The notes under the pieces: model-generated
Told to the model about the DNA's origin: nothing
Seen by the model: the letters and a program-made list of their open reading frames with translations, nothing else
Databases searched by the model: none
From: JBHIBD01 sp046758865
GTDB lineage: Bacteria > Planctomycetota > Brocadiia > Brocadiales > Bathyanammoxibiaceae
Assembly: GCA_046758865.1 (NCBI GenBank)
Contig: JBHIBD010000037.1
Location: 1 to 19,645, forward strand
Length of the DNA: 19,645 bases
Reading direction: 5' to 3'
Part shown: piece by piece, positions 1-8,602 of the stretch
Layout of the letters: every line of letters starts with the position of its first letter
Position numbering within the stretch: the stretch's first letter is position 1
Position numbers and translations under genes: made by a program

Positions 1-80
1 CTACCGCTAAGATATGTGAAAATTATAACGTAAAGTATCAAGGATTTTGATGGGTGGATTGCGTGTGGGAGAATGAGTGT

Positions 81-781
81 TTATTCTCTAGTGCTTAATT
101 GGATTATTTGGTTCAGGCCTATAAGTTCTATAGGTTTCCCCTCTATGAACTCAAAAACACCTTTTGTAAAACCAGAAACAGAAGCCAATAGGGCCTTGTC
201 GGCTTTTTCATTTATCAAAGTGCCATATAAATCTCTTACCACACCTGGACCGACCGGTGCCTTGTGAGCTTTACATTGGATTACGATTTTTTGCCCATCT
301 TTGGCTGCAAAAATATCAACACCTTTATCCCCTGAACCTTTAGCTAATTTTTTATTTTATAGCCATTTTTACTCAACAAGAATGCAAATTCATGTTCAAA
401 TCGCCGACCACTCAAAGACTGCCAAAATAAGGTTTGAGTTCTAACAAACCACGCCTCAAATTTTTTCTTAGCTTTTTGGAATTTCCTAAAACTTTTAATC
501 TTTTTTGAAAAAAATGGCAGTGCGAAATCAAAAGTAAGTACAATGAACATCCCTACAAAAAACCCACCCCCTACACCCAGAAAACCAACGAGGAATCCCG
601 CAACTAACCGCCCCTGTAAACTAGTTTCGGCTATAGTTAAGGCTTCGTAAATTCCACTACCGAGCCCTAGGATTATCATGGATGTAATAACACTCCAGAT
701 AAGAAATTTTTCTTCATGCTTTTTGTACTTAGAAACGTCCTTTTCTGTTAGACCGAAATCTTCAGGTTTTGGTTCTTTCAT
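81..781 (-). pseudogene. Membrane-anchored Mrr-type restriction endonuclease-like protein, frameshifted
   Basis: The gene reads from an ATG at 781 and stops at a TAG at 344-346 after 145 codons. The protein has two hydrophobic segments (about residues 26-48 and 58-90), a basic linker, and then the start of an Mrr_cat-like domain (LSGRRFEHEF, GYKIK). Shifting one base at the run of six A residues at about 347-352 restores the rest of that domain down to a TAA at 81-83: GSGDKGVDIFAAKDG, then VIQCKAHKAPVGPGVVRDLYG, then KADKALLASVSGFTKG. The Asp of GVDI and the QxK of IQCK are the expected PD-(D/E)xK-type metal and catalytic positions. In frame the protein would be about 233 residues. The family (membrane helices plus a restriction_endonuclease-like domain) is common and poorly characterised. 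The break is either a real one-base loss, a homopolymer sequencing error, or -1 slippage on A-AAA-AAT. Base composition is more AT-rich than argC next door. Confidence 0.8.
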
Positions 782-804
782 GTTTCAAGACTTGAAGATT
801 ATGA

Positions 805-1812
805 TTACACAAGCCTCTCAGGGAAGCCGAACATGACGTTCATGTTCTGGACGGCGATGCCGGAGGCGCCCTTTATCAGGTTGTCTATGGCAGATATGAT
901 AATTACCCTGTTGTCCACCATGCGGGCGGAGATGTCACAGAAGTTTGTGCCCACCACGTCCTTTGTATTAGGCGGCTCATCCGGGTCTTTTATGCGGATA
1001 AATGGCTCGTTCTTATAAGAGCTTTTTAGCTTATCTGTTACGGCCTTGGTAGTGGTCAGAGACTTTAACCGTGCGTATGTGGTTGATAACAGGCCGCGGT
1101 CCATGGGCACGAGGTGGGGGGTGAAGGTGATTTTTACCTTTGTCTTTGTGGCACGTTCCAGGATTTCTTCCATCTCCGGGAGGTGGCGGTGACCGCCGAC
1201 TCCATAGGCCTCTAAGTTCTCGTTGCGCTCGCAGTACATGGACTGCTCTGATACGTCCCTCCCGCGCCCTGAGACGCCTGACTTTGAGTCAGCGATTATG
1301 TCCGTGGGTTCTACTATCTTCTTTATGACCAGCGGGGCAAGCGCCAGTATGACGGAGACGGGGTAGCAGCCGGGGTTACTGACCAGTTTTGCCTTTTTTA
1401 TATCCTTCCTGAATAGTTCAGGGAGTCCGTAAACGGCCTTTTTTAGCCCATCGGGGTCGGTATGAGGCGTCTTGTACCACTTCTCGTATAAACTGGCGTC
1501 CTTGAGGCGGTAGTCGGCGCTAAAGTCTATCACCCTGTGGCCGGCCTTGATATATTTGGGTACATACTGCATGGCCACTGCGGGTGGAAGGGTGACAAAT
1601 ACCAGCTCAACTCCCTTTGGTATATCCGTAGGCTCGAGGCCCACGGTCTGCAGGTCTATTTGCTGCCTGAGAGAGGGGAATATCTGCGATATCCGCGGGT
1701 TACCCTCTCGCCGGGTGCCCAGGTATGCTATCTCTACCTCCGGGTGGCGGAGCAGTATCTTTATCAGCTCAAGACTGGTATATGCCGTGGCGCCGGCTAT
1801 TCCTACCTTCAA
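805..1812 (-). CDS. argC: N-acetyl-gamma-glutamyl-phosphate reductase
   Basis: This enzyme reduces N-acetylglutamyl-phosphate to the semialdehyde with NADPH, the third step of arginine synthesis, in the cytoplasm. The N-terminal GIAGATAYTSLELIKILLRHP is the usual NADP-binding start (GxxGYxGxEL). The catalytic cysteine is C149 in SNPGCYP, and the SKSGVSGRGR and GVGGHRHLPE segments are also typical. The length of 335 residues is slightly under the usual 340-350. The start is a TTG at 1812 with GGGAGG about nine bases upstream (on the minus strand). No other arg gene is in view, and the gene stands between two AT-rich, probably acquired patches. Confidence 0.95.
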   Translation of the reverse strand: MKVGIAGATAYTSLELIKILLRHPEVEIAYLGTRREGNPRISQIFPSLRQQIDLQTVGLEPTDIPKGVELVFVTLPPAVAMQYVPKYIKAGHRVIDFSADYRLKDASLYEKWYKTPHTDPDGLKKAVYGLPELFRKDIKKAKLVSNPGCYPVSVILALAPLVIKKIVEPTDIIADSKSGVSGRGRDVSEQSMYCERNENLEAYGVGGHRHLPEMEEILERATKTKVKITFTPHLVPMDRGLLSTTYARLKSLTTTKAVTDKLKSSYKNEPFIRIKDPDEPPNTKDVVGTNFCDISARMVDNRVIIISAIDNLIKGASGIAVQNMNVMFGFPERLV

Positions 1813-1928
1813 TTTTATGTTCCTCCCAAGATGACTTAAGCCAATGATAGCACGGCCCTTATAAAAGTCAATTTAAATGGGTGGAGACCTCTGTGAAATA
1901 GTAAAAGAATGTACAGCAATGCTACGGA

Positions 1929-2051
1929 CTGTCATTGCGAGCCTTCGGCCCGAGCTCAGGCCGAGGGCGAAGCGAAGCAATCTCTGGTTCTCTGATGAAA
2001 ACTACTTAACTTATTAGATTGCTTCGTCGCTTTCGCTCCTCGCAATGACAG
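1929..2051. repeat. Palindromic intergenic repeat (TGTCATTGCGAG type)
   Basis: The outer arms CTGTCATTGCGAG (1929-1941) and CTCGCAATGACAG (2039-2051) are perfect inverted repeats. Inner arms also pair: GCGAAGCAATCT around 1972-1983 with AGATTGCTTCG around 2016-2026. A nested hairpin, CTTCGGCC paired with GGCCGAGG, lies in the left arm. The unit looks like a non-autonomous mobile or REP-like element of a kind often seen in environmental genomes (from memory). The rest of the 1813-2175 gap shows no convincing gene; its left edge carries the argC ribosome binding site. Confidence 0.8.
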
Positions 2052-2175
2052 CTCTGTCTCCGTTTTTGCGAAGGTTTCTGGGTATGTATTTCACCAGGTT
2101 CCACAGATGATGGTGAGGAAAGTGGGGAGAAACTTTAGCAAGACTGGGCATGAAGTTTAAAGAAGTAATACATAA

Positions 2176-2898
2176 CTACAATTTTCCTTCTAAGAACTTT
2201 TGTTGGTCATTTTTTAAATTATCTGTTGGCGGATTTTCCCATCCAAACAAATCTACGAGATTTAGAAAAGCTTCAAACGCAAATTCATTTGCCTTGTTCA
2301 TTAATTCTGTGACGGCATAACTTTTATCACATTTCCAAGGACCTCCCTCCTTTGAGACGGGTGGAGCCATGAAAGGTACCCTATCATATGAGTCAATAAA
2401 CAAATGGCGATCTAAAAGGTCATGTAGTTCAACTTTAATTACAACTTTTTCGTCAAAAATGTCCTCTTTCGCTAGGCGTTTGGCAAATTCAAAAATTTCT
2501 GTTAGTGTATACAAAGTGCCTAACGCACCTAGCAATTTTTTTCCTTTTAACTCATCTCCATGTGACCAAATATTTCGATATTCAATGTCTTCCAACCAAT
2601 CTTCTCTAAGTGCTAGTAGATGGACAAAATTCCCGCTTTGTGTCATCCTCCAGAACTCAATATGATTTCTCCAATCTATAAATTTTTCTACACCATTTAT
2701 GCTTGGGGAAGGTTCACTTATCCTGTCCTTAAAGTGTGGATAATACCAACCTCTCAATTCAATAACACTATTACGAACAATTTCCTTAACTTTGGCTCTT
2801 GATTCGATTCTTTCTTTAATATAAATATCTGGGTGCAGATTAATTGCCCAATATCCCTTAGACTTAATCTTTTTTATAACTTCCTCTTTTCCACTCAT
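2176..2898 (-). CDS. Uncharacterised protein paired with the AlbA_2-domain gene
   Basis: A 240-residue soluble protein that I do not recognise. It has no signal peptide, no membrane segment and no obvious cysteine or P-loop motif. It is rich in aromatic and charged residues, with conspicuous stretches such as WYYPHFKDRISEP, DWRNHIEFWRMTQSG and DLFGWENPP. Its ATG (2896-2898) overlaps the TGA of the upstream AlbA_2 gene in an ATGA arrangement, so the two are almost certainly co-translated and probably work together. Both are markedly AT-rich compared with hypE and argC. A role as effector or partner of the Schlafen-like protein is plausible but is only inference from the pairing. Confidence 0.75.
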   Translation of the reverse strand: MSGKEEVIKKIKSKGYWAINLHPDIYIKERIESRAKVKEIVRNSVIELRGWYYPHFKDRISEPSPSINGVEKFIDWRNHIEFWRMTQSGNFVHLLALREDWLEDIEYRNIWSHGDELKGKKLLGALGTLYTLTEIFEFAKRLAKEDIFDEKVVIKVELHDLLDRHLFIDSYDRVPFMAPPVSKEGGPWKCDKSYAVTELMNKANEFAFEAFLNLVDLFGWENPPTDNLKNDQQKFLEGKL

Positions 2899-3596
2899 AA
2901 GATGTCGCTTACTTCGTTAATAAATTTTTTAGTATCTGTTTCACCTTCTGGAGCTTTTGTATGGGACAAGGTCTTAACAAGTCTTTGCATTTTTTCAGAA
3001 GATAAGTCCAACTCTTTATCTATTGCCAAGTTAATTATTTCTCTCATTTCTGTTTCATTATCCACCCTTTTAGTTCCAGGTGCATGAGTCCTAATATATA
3101 AGGCACCTCTAACTAGAGGTTCGGATCCAAGATTTCTCCCGTTTCTGCAGCAAATGATTGGAGAATACAGAAATTCTTGAACTAAAAATACAATAAAAAA
3201 TTTACCGCTATACTTCATACTCTTTATCTCTAATCTTGGTGCTGGCTCTCCAAAATTCCTAACATCTTGATAAATCTTTTCTTGGTCGTATGTTTCTAAA
3301 TGTTCTCTGCGTACTCCCGTAGCCTCGAAAGTCTTATCGGGATTTTGCTTTACTCCTAGGATTATTTTTCCACCATCTTTTATATTTGACATCCCTAGAA
3401 TAGACTTGACAATTTCCTGAAGCTGCTGTTGGTGATTTATATCATTCCATGGAATGGACGGCTTAAATTCCACTGCACGACTTTCTGACGGAGCATCTAA
3501 AATTCCTTTTATAATTAGATCAACTGGTATTGGGTCTATCATATCTTTATCTAATTTTCTTATTAAATTTTCAGCATATTCTCGGCAGCAATTCAC
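2895..3596 (-). CDS. AlbA_2 / Schlafen-like putative nucleic-acid-binding protein
   Basis: Residues about 33-110 match the AlbA_2 (Schlafen AAA_4-like) pattern: ESRAVEFKPSIPW, then LQEIVKSILGMSNIKDGGKIILGVK, that is E..EFK followed by a helix and (N/S)..GG.I..GV. The domain is found in proteins linked to nucleic-acid binding and often to phage defence or regulation. The 233-residue protein has no C-terminal ATPase-type extension. The chosen start is a GTG at 3596, 26 bases inside the hypE 3' end. An in-frame ATG at 3540-3542 would give a protein 18 residues shorter and clear of hypE. Neither has a strong Shine-Dalgarno. The first few codons come from hypE DNA read in another frame, and sequence past the hypE stop is abruptly AT-rich, which suggests an insertion right behind hypE. 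Transcription would then depend on the hyp operon. Confidence 0.8.
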   Translation of the reverse strand: MNCCREYAENLIRKLDKDMIDPIPVDLIIKGILDAPSESRAVEFKPSIPWNDINHQQQLQEIVKSILGMSNIKDGGKIILGVKQNPDKTFEATGVRREHLETYDQEKIYQDVRNFGEPAPRLEIKSMKYSGKFFIVFLVQEFLYSPIICCRNGRNLGSEPLVRGALYIRTHAPGTKRVDNETEMREIINLAIDKELDLSSEKMQRLVKTLSHTKAPEGETDTKKFINEVSDIL

Positions 3597-4620
3597 CTGA
3601 GGCCATGGGCACTACCCTCCTGCCCCCTATACTTGTCTTCAGTATAACGGTGCCCTTGTGGTCATCCGTCACCTGCCCTATCTTACGGGCCTCTCTGCCA
3701 AGGGGATGTGAGCGCAGGGTCTCGATGGCCTTGTCCTCGCCATTGTCATTGGGGGCCACAAATGTGAGAAATCGGCCTTCATTCGCTATATATAGTGGGT
3801 CGAGACCCAGTATCTCGCAGGCGCCCCTCACTGGTTCAGGGACGGGTATGCTATCCTCCCGTATCTGGATGCCCACATCAGCGGCCCTTGCTATCTCATT
3901 GAGCACAGATGACAACCCGCCACGTGTGGCGTCCCTCAGGCAGTGAATCGCTGCCCCGGACTTTAGGACCTTTTCTACGGGGCCCCACAGGGGAGCCGAG
4001 TCGCTCTCTATCTCTGCCTCAAGATTAAGCCCCTCCCTTGCGACCATGACGGCAATGCCGTGGAGGCCAATCTCACCGTTTAGGATTATACTGTCGCCTG
4101 GCCTCACCGCTCTCGGTGAGATGCCTTCGTATTCAACTACTCCGACGCCTGAGGTGTTTATGTATATCCTGTCTGCGCTACCTTTCTCCACCACCTTGGT
4201 ATCGCCCGTTACAACCATGACTCCAGCCTCCCTGCAGGCCCTTGAGATTGACTCAACTATCCTGCCCAAATCGGCCATCACGAGGCCTTCTTCTATTATA
4301 AAGGAGAGGCTGAGCAGCAGTGGTCTCGCCCCGCACATCGCCAAATCGTTTACTGTGCCGTGGACTGACAGGCTGCCGATGTCTCCGCCTGGAAAGAATA
4401 TGGGTTTTACGACGAATGAGTCTGTGGTAAAGGCCAATTTTGAATTATCAAGCTCAAAGGTAGAGCCGTCGTGGAGCAGTTCCAGATATTTGTTATTAAG
4501 GGCGGGTAGGAACAGCTTGCCTATTAATTCGGCGGATGGTATGCCGCCACTTCCATGGGCAAGGGTAATCTTGCCTGCCTCGGCAGGAGGAACGGGATAT
4601 GAAGGGTTGAAACCACCCAA
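3571..4620 (-). CDS. hypE: Hydrogenase maturation protein HypE (carbamoyl dehydratase)
   Basis: HypE accepts a carbamoyl group from HypF on its C-terminal cysteine and dehydrates it with ATP to a thiocyanate, the source of the CN ligands of the [NiFe] site. It works in a complex with HypC and HypD. The family signatures are all present: ITLAHGSGG near the N-terminus, FTTDSFVV and FFPGGDIG, VTGDTKVV, RDATRGG, and the obligatory C-terminal PRIC. The frame is open back to 4734, deep inside hypD, but those residues do not resemble HypE. I place the start at TTG 4620, four bases after the hypD stop, with GGATGG about nine bases upstream. That gives about 349 residues, close to the usual 330-350. 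Confidence 0.93.
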   Translation of the reverse strand: MGGFNPSYPVPPAEAGKITLAHGSGGIPSAELIGKLFLPALNNKYLELLHDGSTFELDNSKLAFTTDSFVVKPIFFPGGDIGSLSVHGTVNDLAMCGARPLLLSLSFIIEEGLVMADLGRIVESISRACREAGVMVVTGDTKVVEKGSADRIYINTSGVGVVEYEGISPRAVRPGDSIILNGEIGLHGIAVMVAREGLNLEAEIESDSAPLWGPVEKVLKSGAAIHCLRDATRGGLSSVLNEIARAADVGIQIREDSIPVPEPVRGACEILGLDPLYIANEGRFLTFVAPNDNGEDKAIETLRSHPLGREARKIGQVTDDHKGTVILKTSIGGRRVVPMASGELLPRIC

Positions 4621-4624
4621 GATT

Positions 4625-5710
4625 TTATGCCATCCTGTAGTTGAAATAAGCTGCACAGGCACCCTCAGAAGACACCATGGGTGCGCCCAAAGGATTCTGG
4701 GGTGTGCACTGCGTACCGAAGGCCCGACACTCATTGGGCCTCTTCAGCCCCTGGAGTATGTACCCTGCGATGCACTCCGAGGGTTCCTCTACCTTTAAGC
4801 CATCTATGCTGAATATGCTTTCGGCATCAAACTCCCGATAAGACTCCCTTAGTGCAAGTCCACTTTTCGGTATGATGCCAATGCCCCTCCACTTTCTATC
4901 CGCCACCTCAAAGACCTCGTCCACTGCCTGCTGCGCCAGTACGTTTCCCTCCGGCCTTACAGACCTTCCGTAGGCGTTTTCTACATCACACCGACCCTCT
5001 TCCAATTGTCTTATTAGCCTGTATATACCGAGTATAATATCCAGGGGTTCAAAACCGGTTATTACTATGGGCACGCGATATTTTTCTGTAATCCTTTTAT
5101 ATCCCGCCTGACCTATTACGGTGCTGACGTGTCCGGGGGCCAGAAAGCCATGGAGCGCTATGTTGGGTGTGGAGAGGATGGCCTCAAGTGCGGGCGGCAC
5201 CAGCACGTGTGCGACCAGGGCGGAGAAATTTTTTATGCCAAGCCTCTTCGCCTGGAGTACGGCCATGGCAACGGCCGGTGCGGTCGTCTCAAAGCCCACG
5301 GAAAAGAACACTACCTTTTTCCCGGGGAATTCCTGGGCTATCTTTAGGACGTCCAGGGGCGAGTAGAGTATCCTTACGTCCGCTCCCTCCGCCCGACTGG
5401 CGATAAGGTCCTTCTCAGAGCCAGGTACACGGAGCATGTCTCCGAACGAGCAGAATACAACCTCTGGCCGTGATGCTATATGTACGGCCTTGTCCAGCAT
5501 CTCAATAGGGGTCACACATACAGGGCATCCAGGGCCGTGTATCAGTGTGATTCTCTCCGGCAGGAGTGTATCTATGCCGAACTTAATTATGTTATGGGTC
5601 TGGCCGCCACAGACCTCCATAATAGTCCAATCCCTGTGTATGATATCTGTTATTGCCCTTATGTATTTCTGTACAGGTTCAGAGCCCCTGTACTCGTCTA
5701 CGTATTTCAT
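4625..5710 (-). CDS. hypD: Hydrogenase maturation protein HypD
   Basis: HypD, with HypC, forms the scaffold on which the Fe(CN)2CO unit is assembled. It carries a redox-active [4Fe-4S] cluster. The catalytic cysteines are visible: C34 in MEVCGGQTHNI, and C62 and C65 in HGPGCPVCVTP. The cluster cysteines are in the C-terminal part (ECIAGYILQG, ECRAFGTQC, EGACAAY). The SVGFETTAP motif is also typical. At 361 residues the length is normal. The ATG overlaps the hypC stop in ATGA (5707-5710), so translation is coupled. Confidence 0.96.
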   Translation of the reverse strand: MKYVDEYRGSEPVQKYIRAITDIIHRDWTIMEVCGGQTHNIIKFGIDTLLPERITLIHGPGCPVCVTPIEMLDKAVHIASRPEVVFCSFGDMLRVPGSEKDLIASRAEGADVRILYSPLDVLKIAQEFPGKKVVFFSVGFETTAPAVAMAVLQAKRLGIKNFSALVAHVLVPPALEAILSTPNIALHGFLAPGHVSTVIGQAGYKRITEKYRVPIVITGFEPLDIILGIYRLIRQLEEGRCDVENAYGRSVRPEGNVLAQQAVDEVFEVADRKWRGIGIIPKSGLALRESYREFDAESIFSIDGLKVEEPSECIAGYILQGLKRPNECRAFGTQCTPQNPLGAPMVSSEGACAAYFNYRMA

Positions 5711-5934
5711 AGCCCCATCTCTTTCAGGGTCTCAAAGGCATCTTTGGCCTTTGCCTCATCAATCTTGCTTATTGCAAAGCCTATATGCACGATTACCCAA
5801 TCGCCCTCCTTCACGTCGTCCAGATAGGCAAGACAGACCTCCCTTTTTGTCCCACCGAAATCAACGACGCCCATCCTCATTCCAAGGGCATTGTCTTCTA
5901 TCTTTATTACTTTTCCTGGGATGCCCAGGCACAT
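5707..5934 (-). CDS. hypC: Hydrogenase maturation chaperone HypC
   Basis: HypC is a small chaperone that carries the Fe centre between HypD and the immature large subunit, using Cys2 after removal of the initiator Met. The N-terminus MCLGIPGKV is diagnostic, and VDFGGTKREVCLAYLDDVKEGDWVIVHIGFAI is the usual OB-fold core. At 75 residues it is of standard length. It starts one base after the hypF stop and overlaps hypD by four bases, within a tightly packed operon. Confidence 0.96.
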   Translation of the reverse strand: MCLGIPGKVIKIEDNALGMRMGVVDFGGTKREVCLAYLDDVKEGDWVIVHIGFAISKIDEAKAKDAFETLKEMGL

Positions 5935-5935
5935 A

Positions 5936-8257
5936 TCATCTATTCCTCAAGATGTGTCCAGCCACTGCCACTTGTCCCAGGGAGATGCCTCCATCGTTGG
6001 GGGGGACCCTCTGGTGGGTGTAAACCCTGAAGTCTTCTTTCTCAAGCTCTTGGAAGGTTTTTTCTAGGAGATACCTGTTCTGGAAGACACCTCCCGTTAG
6101 TACTACCCTTTCCATTCCAACCCTCCTGGCTACCGCCAGAATCGTCTTTGAAAGGGTGTTATGGAATTTTGCCGCAATAATGCCCGTGTCCAGTCGTTTA
6201 TTGAGGTCATTTATAATCCCGGAGACAATCGGCCTCCAGTCAAGGACCATTGGTCCATCTGTCTCACTATTATCAAGGTCGAGTGAGAAATCATAATATG
6301 CCGACGAAAAATCTTCACGGGCCCTGAATTCAAGCTCCATGGCGCCTTGTCCTTCAAAGCTTATTTTATGCCTTACGCCTAGTATGGACGAGACCGCATC
6401 AAAGAGCCTGCCGACACTGGAGGTCAGTGGTGAGTTAATCCCCTTCTCAGTCATTTCAAGGAGCAGCCGGAGCTCTTTCGTCTCGAAGGATGATATTGAT
6501 GGGATTTTGTCGAGCTCCTTGACCTCTTCACCAAAGGTCTCGAAGAGCACGGAAAGGGCGCTTCTTCGGGGTTCCTTCACCGACCGCTCAGAGCCAGGGA
6601 GCCTGAACGTCCTTATATGACCAACCCTCTGAAATGTTGTGTAGTCTGCTACCAGGAACTCTCCGCCCCATACGGTGCCATCCGTTCCATAACCCGTACC
6701 ATCCCATGCAACACCCAACACCTTATCATCCAGTTCGTTTTCCATCATACATGAGGCTATATGTGCGTGATGGTGTTGAACCCGGATGACTTGTGAGCCA
6801 TTTCTGTGAGCCCACGCAGTGGAAAAATAATCGGGGTGCAGGTCGCAGGCCACTGCCTCAGCCCTGTAGTCAAACAGCCTCGTGAAATCGGAGATTGTCT
6901 GCAAAAAGGCCTCCTGTGCCTCCAGGGTCTCTAAGTCTCCAATGTGCTGGCTTATGAATATACTCTGCCCCAGTGACAGGGCTATAGTATTTTTAAGGTG
7001 AGCACCCACACCCATGACCCTCGGAATTTTTCTGGAATGCCTTATCGGCAGGGGTGCATAACCCCTTGCTCGTCTCATAATCATCTCCCTGCCAAGAACT
7101 ACCCTTGTTACAGAGTCGTCCGTATATCTTGCTATTGGCCTGGTATGGATGAGGAAGAAGTCCGCAATGTCCCGAAGTCTGTGTTGGGCCTCTTTGTTTT
7201 CTGTACATATGGGTTCATCCGTTAGGTTGCCGCTTGTAGCAATTAGGGGTTTTTGCACCTTTGAGGATAGTATCAGGTGAAGGGGCGAGTAAGGGAGCAT
7301 AACCCCGAGGTATGGATTTGCAGGTGCTACAGCTTCGGCTATATCCGCACGCCCTCTTTTACGTAATAGTACGATAGGGGATTCCGGGGAGGCAAGGAGC
7401 CTATCTTCCATGGGAGAGGTTTTGCAGTATTCCCTTGTCATCTCCAGCGAAGGGAATAGCAGGGCAAATGGTTTCTCCTCTCTCCTCTTCCTCTTTCTGA
7501 GTTCAATGACGGTCTTCTCGTTCCTTGCGTCTGCAACTAGAAGAAAGCCGCCCAGGCCCTTGACGGCAAGTATCTTCCCCTGCAGTATGAGTTCAGTAGC
7601 CCTCTCCATTGCATCGCCTTTTTCAGCCAAGATTTTTCCGTTCTGCGCCCACAGCTCAACGTGCGGGCCGCAAACAGGGCAGGCTATGGGCTGTGCGTGA
7701 AACCTCCTGTCCTCAGGGGTCTCATACTCCCTGCGACAGGCATCGCACATCTCAAATACCTTCATTGTGGTATTTGGCCGGTCATATGGAAGGGCGTTTA
7801 TGATTGATAGCCTTGGCCCACAGTTGGTGCAGTTGGTAAACGGGTAGAGGTATCGCCTTTCCTTGGGCTCAAGGGTCTCTTTCAGGCAATCCTCGCAGGT
7901 GGCTATGTCTGGTGGAATTACCGGCGAGGTTTCTCCCCCGTCGATGCTCTTTTCAATCCTGAACGTATCCGTATCCACGCCCAGGGGGTCAAGGAATGAG
8001 AATTCAAGGTTTGATATGCGGGCCAGGGGGGGCCTTTCACGGGACAGTCTCAGGATAAACTCATTGAGTTCTTTCTCCCATCCCTCCGCTTCTATAAGCA
8101 CACCCCAGGGGAGGTTTGTGACATATCCCCTCAGGCCCAGTGAATTGGCCAGCCTGAATACAAATGGCCTGAACCCTACGCCCTGCACCACCCCACCTAT
8201 GGATACCTTTACCCTCTTTAAGGAAGGACTAATCTGTCTCGATTTCAAGACTCTCAA
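5936..8257 (-). CDS. hypF: Carbamoyltransferase HypF
   Basis: HypF converts carbamoyl phosphate and ATP to carbamoyl-adenylate and transfers the carbamoyl group to the HypE C-terminal cysteine. Domains in order: acylphosphatase (about 15-105, VQGVGFRPFVFRLA), two zinc-finger motifs with four CxxC pairs (C121/C124, C143/C146, C171/C174, C193/C196), a YrdC-like domain (about 205-400), and a Kae1-like domain (about 415-770) with HHHAHIASCM, AWDGTGYGTDG and VVLTGGVFQNR. The 773 residues are full length. The start is a TTG at 8257 inside the hypA 3' end (29-base overlap), with GGAG about 12 bases upstream. No ATG is available nearby. Confidence 0.95.
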   Translation of the reverse strand: MRVLKSRQISPSLKRVKVSIGGVVQGVGFRPFVFRLANSLGLRGYVTNLPWGVLIEAEGWEKELNEFILRLSRERPPLARISNLEFSFLDPLGVDTDTFRIEKSIDGGETSPVIPPDIATCEDCLKETLEPKERRYLYPFTNCTNCGPRLSIINALPYDRPNTTMKVFEMCDACRREYETPEDRRFHAQPIACPVCGPHVELWAQNGKILAEKGDAMERATELILQGKILAVKGLGGFLLVADARNEKTVIELRKRKRREEKPFALLFPSLEMTREYCKTSPMEDRLLASPESPIVLLRKRGRADIAEAVAPANPYLGVMLPYSPLHLILSSKVQKPLIATSGNLTDEPICTENKEAQHRLRDIADFFLIHTRPIARYTDDSVTRVVLGREMIMRRARGYAPLPIRHSRKIPRVMGVGAHLKNTIALSLGQSIFISQHIGDLETLEAQEAFLQTISDFTRLFDYRAEAVACDLHPDYFSTAWAHRNGSQVIRVQHHHAHIASCMMENELDDKVLGVAWDGTGYGTDGTVWGGEFLVADYTTFQRVGHIRTFRLPGSERSVKEPRRSALSVLFETFGEEVKELDKIPSISSFETKELRLLLEMTEKGINSPLTSSVGRLFDAVSSILGVRHKISFEGQGAMELEFRAREDFSSAYYDFSLDLDNSETDGPMVLDWRPIVSGIINDLNKRLDTGIIAAKFHNTLSKTILAVARRVGMERVVLTGGVFQNRYLLEKTFQELEKEDFRVYTHQRVPPNDGGISLGQVAVAGHILRNR

Positions 8258-8579
8258 GGATGACTTCGTCTCCGTCGGTTATCCTGGTTTCTGAAGACCT
8301 GCATCTTCCGCAGTTCGGGATGCCTGGCGTATCTGTCTCAAAGACATAGTCGCAGGCCAGACACCGTATCTTGGCAGGTCTTTTAATGAGCTCCAGCTCT
8401 GCCCCCTCTGCGACAGTACCCCGGGAGCAGAAAACAAGGGTATCTCTAAGATGTTCAGGATTTGTGCCAGAAAGAGAACCTATGGAGAGTTTTAGCCTCA
8501 CCACCCTCTTTCCGTCACGTTTCCTTGATTCTTCATCCACTATGTTGAGGATAGCCCTGCAGCTCTCGATGTCGTGCAT
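8229..8579 (-). CDS. hypA: Hydrogenase nickel incorporation protein HypA
   Basis: HypA delivers Ni(II) to the hydrogenase large subunit. His2 (MHDIESCRAIL) is the nickel ligand, and a zinc site is made by C73/C76 (CLAC) and C90/C93 (CGRC). The second residue pair is MHD rather than the commoner MHE, so the third position differs conservatively. The length of 116 residues is typical. No hypB is seen between hypA and hypF or elsewhere in the window, so the HypB GTPase partner must lie elsewhere or be absent. The ATG is followed in the operon by overlapping hypF. Confidence 0.94.
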   Translation of the reverse strand: MHDIESCRAILNIVDEESRKRDGKRVVRLKLSIGSLSGTNPEHLRDTLVFCSRGTVAEGAELELIKRPAKIRCLACDYVFETDTPGIPNCGRCRSSETRITDGDEVILESLEIETD

Positions 8580-8602
8580 ATCTAACTTCAGAAGTGTAGT
8601 TA

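Noticed and set aside
73..267. Plus-strand 64-codon ORF.
   Set aside because: It is antisense to the shifted Mrr-like domain, which has clear family motifs.
4620..4734. N-terminal extension of hypE inside hypD.
   Set aside because: The extra residues do not resemble HypE, while a TTG with a ribosome binding site right after hypD gives the normal length.
5436..6023. Plus-strand ORF of 195 codons.
   Set aside because: Antisense to hypD, hypC and hypF, all firmly identified.
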